In this document: piece by piece, positions 1-5,181 of the stretch
How positions within the stretch are numbered: the first letter of the stretch is position 1
Layout of the letters: each line of letters begins with the position of its first letter
Source of the DNA: Enterovirga sp.
Lineage (GTDB): Bacteria; Pseudomonadota; Alphaproteobacteria; Rhizobiales; Beijerinckiaceae
DNA: 5,181 bases
Reading direction: 5' to 3'
Assembly (NCBI GenBank): GCA_028290385.1
Contig: JAQGJZ010000387.1
Location: 1-5,181 of the forward strand
Made by a program: the position numbers and the translations under genes
Notes under the pieces: generated by a model
Told to the model about the DNA's origin: nothing
Database searches by the model: none
The model's input: the letters and a program-made list of their open reading frames with translations, nothing else

Positions 1-2075
<2,075 letters not shown>

Positions 2076-2116
2076 CCTCGCTTTTCAGCGGGCCCAAAGC
2101 GCCATATGAGCCGCTG

Positions 2117-2950
2117 ATGAGCGAAACGGGCGAGGTGTCGCACGGCGCAGCCTCCGGACTGGATTCGAAGCCGCCGATCATGGCCGCCCTGGTCACGGGG
2201 GCGGCCCGACGGATCGGGCTCGCGATCGCCGAGCACCTGGCCGCCGCCGGCTACGATGTCGGGCTCCATTGCACGCCCGCCTCCCGGCACGAGGCGGAGG
2301 AGCAGGCGACGCGCCTGGCCCAGGCGGGCAGGCGGATCGCGGTCGTGCCCGGGGATCTGGCCGATCCGGCCGCCCCGGCCGGGATCATCGACGCCGCCAA
2401 CGCCGCGCTCGGCCCGCTCACCCTGCTGGTGAACTCGGCCGCGCTGTTCGAGCCCGATTCGGCCGCTGCGCCCGACCCCGTTCTCCTCGACCAGCACTTC
2501 GCCGTGAACCTCCGCGCCCCGGTGCTGCTCGCGGCCGCCTTCGCGGCCCAGGTGCCGGACGGAACGGAAGCCTCCGTCGTCAACGTGATCGACCAGCGGG
2601 TGCTGCGCCCGAACCCGTCCTACTTCTCCTACACGCTCGCCAAATCCGGCCTCTGGACCGCGACCCGGACGATGGCCCAGGCCTATGCGGCCCGGCGCAT
2701 CCGAGTGAACGCCGTCGGGCCCGGGCCCACGGCCCCGAACCGCTTCGACGGGGAGGACGGGATGCGTGCCGAGGTCGCCGGCATTCCGCTCGCCCGCCCC
2801 ATCCAGCCGGACGAGATCGCGCAGGCGGTCCTGTTTCTGGCGCAGGCCCGCAATGTCACGGGGCAGTTGCTCTGCGTCGATGGCGGGCAGCATCTTGGCT
2901 GGCAGACCCCGGACTTTCTCGGCACCCAACGCACCCACTGGACCCCATGA
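2117..2950 (+). CDS. SDR-family oxidoreductase, pteridine reductase (PTR1/FolM)-like
   Basis: This is a cytosolic NAD(P)H-dependent reductase with a Rossmann fold, 277 aa from this start. The cofactor motif is TGAARRIG (residues 27-34), the TGxxxRxG form of pteridine reductases, with Arg32 in place of the usual glycine. LVNSAALFEP matches the NNA-type motif. The active site reads NVID...YTLAK: Asp159, Tyr172 and Lys176. The classical SDR serine is replaced by Asp exactly 13 residues before the Tyr, as in Leishmania PTR1 (Asp181/Tyr194/Lys198) and E. coli FolM. RVNAVGPGPT and VDGGQHLGW complete the fold. Reduction of dihydromonapterin, dihydrobiopterin or a dihydrofolate is therefore likely, though the substrate is unproven. 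The start is uncertain: an in-frame TTG at 2072 overlaps the upstream stop, and ATG 2180 begins directly at the conserved core. ATG 2117 is chosen as the upstream ATG, but no start has a strong Shine-Dalgarno site. The stop overlaps the next gene's ATG. Confidence 0.88.
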   Translation: MSETGEVSHGAASGLDSKPPIMAALVTGAARRIGLAIAEHLAAAGYDVGLHCTPASRHEAEEQATRLAQAGRRIAVVPGDLADPAAPAGIIDAANAALGPLTLLVNSAALFEPDSAAAPDPVLLDQHFAVNLRAPVLLAAAFAAQVPDGTEASVVNVIDQRVLRPNPSYFSYTLAKSGLWTATRTMAQAYAARRIRVNAVGPGPTAPNRFDGEDGMRAEVAGIPLARPIQPDEIAQAVLFLAQARNVTGQLLCVDGGQHLGWQTPDFLGTQRTHWTP

Positions 2951-4140
2951 GCCATCCTCTCCTCGACGAACTCGCCGCCTACCAGGACGACCTGATCCGC
3001 ATCCGGCGCGACATCCACGCCCATCCGGAAACGTCGTTCGAGGAGACGCGCACCGCCGCGATCGTCGCCGAGAAGCTCCGCGGCTGGGGCATCGCGGTGA
3101 CGGAGGGCGTCGGCCGGACGGGGGTCGTGGGCACGCTGAAGGGCAGCCGGCCCGGCAATCGCGCGGTCGGCCTCCGGGCCGACATGGACGCGCTCAACAT
3201 CCTGGAGCAGACGGGCCTTCCCCACGCCTCGACGATCCCGGGCAAGATGCACGCCTGCGGTCACGACGGGCACACGACCATGCTGCTGGGCGCGGCCCGC
3301 TATCTCGCCGAGAAGCCGGATTTCGCGGGCCAGGTGCATTTCATCTTCCAGCCGGCGGAGGAAGGCGGCGGGGGCGCCTCCCGCATGGTCGACGACGGAC
3401 TGTTCGAGCGCTTTCCCTGCGACGCCGTCTACGGGATGCACAACGGCCCCGGGCTCCCGGCCGGCCACTTCCGGCTCCGCCCGGGCCCCATGATGGCGGC
3501 CGTGGACTTCTTCACCGTGACGTTCCGCGGCACCGGCGGGCATGGCGGGTCCACCCCGCACCTGGCGACGGACACCACGATCGCACAGGCGCATTTCGTG
3601 CTCGCGCTGCAGAACGTGATCGGCCGCAACATCTCGGCCTTCGATCCGGCCGTGATCTCGCTCGGTTCGATCCATGGCGGTTCGGCCGCCTCGCCGAACG
3701 TGATCCCGGCCGAGATCGTGATCCGCGGCACGGTCCGCACCTTCTCGGACGAGGTGCGGGCGCTCGTGGAACGGCGCATGCGGGAGTTGGCGCAAGCCCA
3801 CGCCGCCGCGCAGGGCTGCACGGCCGAGGTTTCTTACGAAGGCCTCTGCCAGGCGCTCGTGAACCACCCGGACCAGACCGCAACCGCAACCCGTGTCGCC
3901 GCCTCGCTGGTCGGCGCGGACAAGGTGGAGGGCAACGCGCCCCCGATCACGGGCGGCGAGGACTTCTCCGACATGCTGCGGGCGAGGCCGGGCGCGTTCA
4001 TCTTCATCGGCAACGGGGTGCAACCGGACGGCTCCCACCACCCGGTCCACACCCCGCTCTACGATTTCAACGACGACATCATCCCTCTCGGCGCGGCCTA
4101 TTGGGTCAGCCTGGTGCGGGCGGAACTCGCAACGGGCTGA
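2947..4140 (+). CDS. M20D-type metallo-amidohydrolase (hippurate hydrolase/IAA-amino acid hydrolase-like)
   Basis: A 397-aa cytosolic two-metal amidohydrolase that removes an acyl group from, or cleaves the amide bond of, an N-acyl amino acid-type substrate. No signal peptide is visible. It starts IRRDIHAHPETSFEE, typical of the family. Expected metal and catalytic residues are present: HACGHDGH with Cys104 and His106; FQPAEEG with catalytic Glu138 and ligand Glu139; YGMHN with His165; and HHPVHTPLYDFND with His368. This matches the Cys/His/Glu/His/His set of plant ILL2-like hydrolases. The lid/dimerisation domain is roughly residues 180-290 (FTVTFRGTGGHGGSTPH through SPNVIPAEIVIRGTVRTF). Length is normal for HipO/ILR1-like enzymes and shorter than AbgA/AbgB. 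The ATG lies in an ATGA overlap with the SDR stop and has no good Shine-Dalgarno of its own, which points to translational coupling. The same frame stays open far upstream, but that stretch is a shadow of the SDR gene. Substrate cannot be named from sequence; N-acyl amino acids, hippurate and aminobenzoyl-glutamate are all possible. Confidence 0.93.
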   Translation: MSHPLLDELAAYQDDLIRIRRDIHAHPETSFEETRTAAIVAEKLRGWGIAVTEGVGRTGVVGTLKGSRPGNRAVGLRADMDALNILEQTGLPHASTIPGKMHACGHDGHTTMLLGAARYLAEKPDFAGQVHFIFQPAEEGGGGASRMVDDGLFERFPCDAVYGMHNGPGLPAGHFRLRPGPMMAAVDFFTVTFRGTGGHGGSTPHLATDTTIAQAHFVLALQNVIGRNISAFDPAVISLGSIHGGSAASPNVIPAEIVIRGTVRTFSDEVRALVERRMRELAQAHAAAQGCTAEVSYEGLCQALVNHPDQTATATRVAASLVGADKVEGNAPPITGGEDFSDMLRARPGAFIFIGNGVQPDGSHHPVHTPLYDFNDDIIPLGAAYWVSLVRAELATG

Positions 4141-4157
4141 TCGTCAGTACGAGCCGT
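4132..4157. terminator. Weak stem-loop across two convergent stop codons (possible bidirectional terminator)
   Basis: ACGGGCT (4132-4138) can pair with AGCCGT (4152-4157) with one bulged G. Inside it CGT (4142-4144) pairs with ACG (4149-4151) around the loop CAGT, leaving GAT (4139-4141) bulged. The structure covers both stop codons. No T-run follows on either strand, so this would be a weak or non-canonical terminator, and chance pairing in GC-rich DNA is quite possible. Confidence 0.2.
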
Positions 4158-5043
4158 CCAGCTTGTGGCCGCTCGCGGCCCGGCACAGGGCCAGGATGGC
4201 GCGGTTGAGCGGCACGTCGATGCCGTGCTTCTCGGCCGCACGGACCACGGCGCCCGTGATGTATTCGTGCTCCAGCGGCCGGCCAGCGAGCCGGTCGTAG
4301 AGCATGGAGGTGCCCCCGTCGGGGTTGCCCGTGCCCAGCCACGCGACAACCTGGTCCGCGTCGGCCTGGGTCAGCGCGGCGCCTTCGGCGGCCGCGACCA
4401 GCACGGCTTCGCGCAGCAGGCCGGAGGCGAGGTTTTGGATGTCGGGCTCGCGGTTGGCGCGCACGCGCCGCAAGGTGAGCGCCGTGACGGGATTGCTGAC
4501 GAGATTGGCAAACAGCTTCCGCCACGCGACCGTGGTGAAATCCGCCTCGACGGTCACCTTGAAGGACGTGCCGGAGAACAGCTCGGCCACGAATGCGCCT
4601 TCCGGGTGCTCCGGCAGGCTCAGGCCGGCGCCCGTGTGATGCACCAGCCGCCCGGGCGAGACGCGTTCCACCGCGCAATAGATGATCGCCGGCACGACCG
4701 CCTTGGCCTGCGGCGCGAGGGGCTGGACGCGATCGAGGTGGCCGACCCCGTTCTGCACGACCACGACGGTCGTTTCCGGCCCGGCGAGGCGGTCGAGCCA
4801 CGGCTTGGTGCCCGCCGTATCCTGAGACTTGGTGGTGAGAAGCACGACGCGCGCGGGCCCGACCTCGTCCGGGCGCGTCGCGATCGGCACCGTGACCTCG
4901 CGCACCCGGTCGGGCTCCTGGACGACCAATTTGTCGAAGGCGGTCCGGACACACAGGGTGACAGGGCGGCCCGCTTCGGCCAGTTCCGCCGCCAGATACC
5001 CGCCGATTCCGCCCGAGCCGACGATCGCGACCTTGTCAGACAT
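4144..5043 (-). CDS. Ketopantoate reductase (2-dehydropantoate 2-reductase, PanE/ApbA) family protein
   Basis: A 299-aa cytosolic NADPH-dependent oxidoreductase. The family reaction is reduction of 2-dehydropantoate to pantoate in pantothenate/CoA synthesis. The N-terminal Rossmann domain begins KVAIVGSGGIGGYLAAEL (GxGxxG at residues 9-14); TTKSQDT (70-76) and QNGVG with Asn98 follow. The C-terminal helical domain carries WRKLFANLVSNPVTAL with Lys176, Asn180 and Asn184, then TSMLYD with Ser246 and LEHEYITGAVV with Glu258. These correspond to the E. coli PanE residues Asn98, Lys176, Ser244 and Glu256, so the active site looks complete. Length is normal for the family. The start ATG (complement of 5041-5043) is preceded by GAGGG at 5051-5047 on the minus strand, a reasonable though closely spaced Shine-Dalgarno. 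Many proteobacteria carry several paralogs acting on other 2-keto acids, and no panB or panC lies nearby, so a true PanE role is not assured. It is divergent from the SDR at 5126 and converges on the amidohydrolase. Confidence 0.9.
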   Translation of the reverse strand: MSDKVAIVGSGGIGGYLAAELAEAGRPVTLCVRTAFDKLVVQEPDRVREVTVPIATRPDEVGPARVVLLTTKSQDTAGTKPWLDRLAGPETTVVVVQNGVGHLDRVQPLAPQAKAVVPAIIYCAVERVSPGRLVHHTGAGLSLPEHPEGAFVAELFSGTSFKVTVEADFTTVAWRKLFANLVSNPVTALTLRRVRANREPDIQNLASGLLREAVLVAAAEGAALTQADADQVVAWLGTGNPDGGTSMLYDRLAGRPLEHEYITGAVVRAAEKHGIDVPLNRAILALCRAASGHKLDGSY

Positions 5044-5125
5044 CCGCCCTCACACCCGTTAACCGGAACTCGGCCCCGCGCTACGCATAACCCATGCTCA
5101 GCCGCGTTCCAGGAGACCTGATCGC
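5044..5125. promoter_or_regulatory. Divergent intergenic region, presumed promoters for both flanking genes
   Basis: These 82 bp separate the start codons of the ketopantoate reductase-family gene (minus) and the right-edge SDR gene (plus), so promoters for both should lie here or overlap the coding starts. On the plus strand TTAACC (5059-5064) and TACGCA (5082-5087) are spaced 17 nt, which is only a poor -35/-10 pair. A GTTAAC palindrome sits at 5058-5063, and GCAT-AACCC-ATGC (5085-5097) is a short inverted repeat that could be an operator or chance. No firm promoter can be called. Confidence 0.35.
5111..5116 (+). promoter_or_regulatory. Shine-Dalgarno AGGAGA fixing the start of the right-edge SDR
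   Basis: AGGAGA lies 9 nt before the ATG at 5126-5128. It is the best ribosome-binding site in the window and supports that start codon for the truncated gene. Confidence 0.75.
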
Positions 5126-5181
5126 ATGAATGATCCGCGCTGGGCGGTCATCACGGGAGCATCGAGCGGGATCGGCGCCGA
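5126..5181 (+). CDS. SDR-family oxidoreductase, N-terminal fragment (continues beyond window)
   Basis: Only the first 18 codons are inside the window: MNDPRWAVITGASSGIGA. The beta strand WAVI followed by TGASSGIG (residues 10-17) is the classical glycine-rich NAD(P)-binding motif of short-chain dehydrogenases/reductases. This is the ordinary SDR form, unlike the TGAARRIG variant of the SDR at 2117, so the two are not recent duplicates by this motif. The start is supported by AGGAGA 9 nt upstream. The catalytic Ser-Tyr-Lys region and substrate-binding part lie outside the window, so no substrate can be suggested. The gene is divergent from the ketopantoate reductase-family gene with 82 bp between start codons; shared regulation is possible but not shown. 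Confidence 0.85.
   Translation, partial: MNDPRWAVITGASSGIGA

Noticed and set aside
2106..2119. A tiny ATG-AGC-CGC-TGA reading frame just before the SDR ATG, resembling a leader peptide
   Set aside because: Three codons with no regulatory structure or ribosome-binding site; most likely chance.
2269..2946. An upstream in-frame extension of the amidohydrolase that would give a 623-aa protein, as if fused to another domain
   Set aside because: The extension is Arg/Gly/Pro-rich shadow of the SDR in another frame, while the conserved amidohydrolase N-terminus begins right at the ATG at 2947.
2683..4050. A 455-codon minus-strand open frame opposite the SDR and amidohydrolase
   Set aside because: Low-complexity, domain-free product spanning the overlap of two well-supported plus-strand genes; a composition artefact.
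5065..5108. GGAACT followed by CGTT, resembling an EcfG general-stress promoter
   Set aside because: The gap between the two elements is about 35 nt, roughly twice the expected spacing; the minus-strand GGAAC...GTT pair is too close. Neither fits.
4165..5121. A 318-codon plus-strand open frame opposite the ketopantoate reductase-family gene
   Set aside because: The minus-strand protein has complete family motifs and catalytic residues; the plus-strand product has none and is an antisense shadow.

Overview
The window is very GC-rich, densely coded bacterial chromosome. Codon use is strongly biased to G/C at third positions, which produces long but meaningless open frames on the opposite strand. 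Gene types, protein sequences and base composition fit an alphaproteobacterium, most likely a Hyphomicrobiales member of the Methylobacterium/Microvirga/Bosea kind. That placement is a judgement from protein style; no marker gene is present. I see no RNA gene, mobile element, CRISPR array or long repeat.

Layout: (1) positions 1-2075 (+), the 3' part of a large GH63/MGH1-like glycoside hydrolase whose N-terminus lies outside the window; (2) 2117-2950 (+), a short-chain dehydrogenase/reductase (SDR) with the active-site pattern of pteridine reductases (PTR1/FolM type); (3) 2947-4140 (+), an M20D-type metallo-amidohydrolase whose ATG overlaps the SDR stop codon (ATGA); (4) 4144-5043 (-), a ketopantoate reductase (PanE/ApbA) family oxidoreductase that converges on the amidohydrolase with only 3 bp between stop codons; (5) an 82-bp divergent intergenic region; (6) 5126 to the right edge (+), the first 18 codons of a second, classical SDR.

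Genes 1-3 are same-strand and tightly packed and look like one transcription unit, with clear translational coupling between the SDR and the amidohydrolase. The most interesting reading is that the SDR is a pterin reductase rather than a generic dehydrogenase, and that its coupled partner is an M20D amidohydrolase, the family that also includes p-aminobenzoyl-glutamate hydrolases. A pterin/folate salvage role for the pair is possible but is inference only. The other genes are ordinary metabolic enzymes. I found no convincing evidence of a wholly new system.
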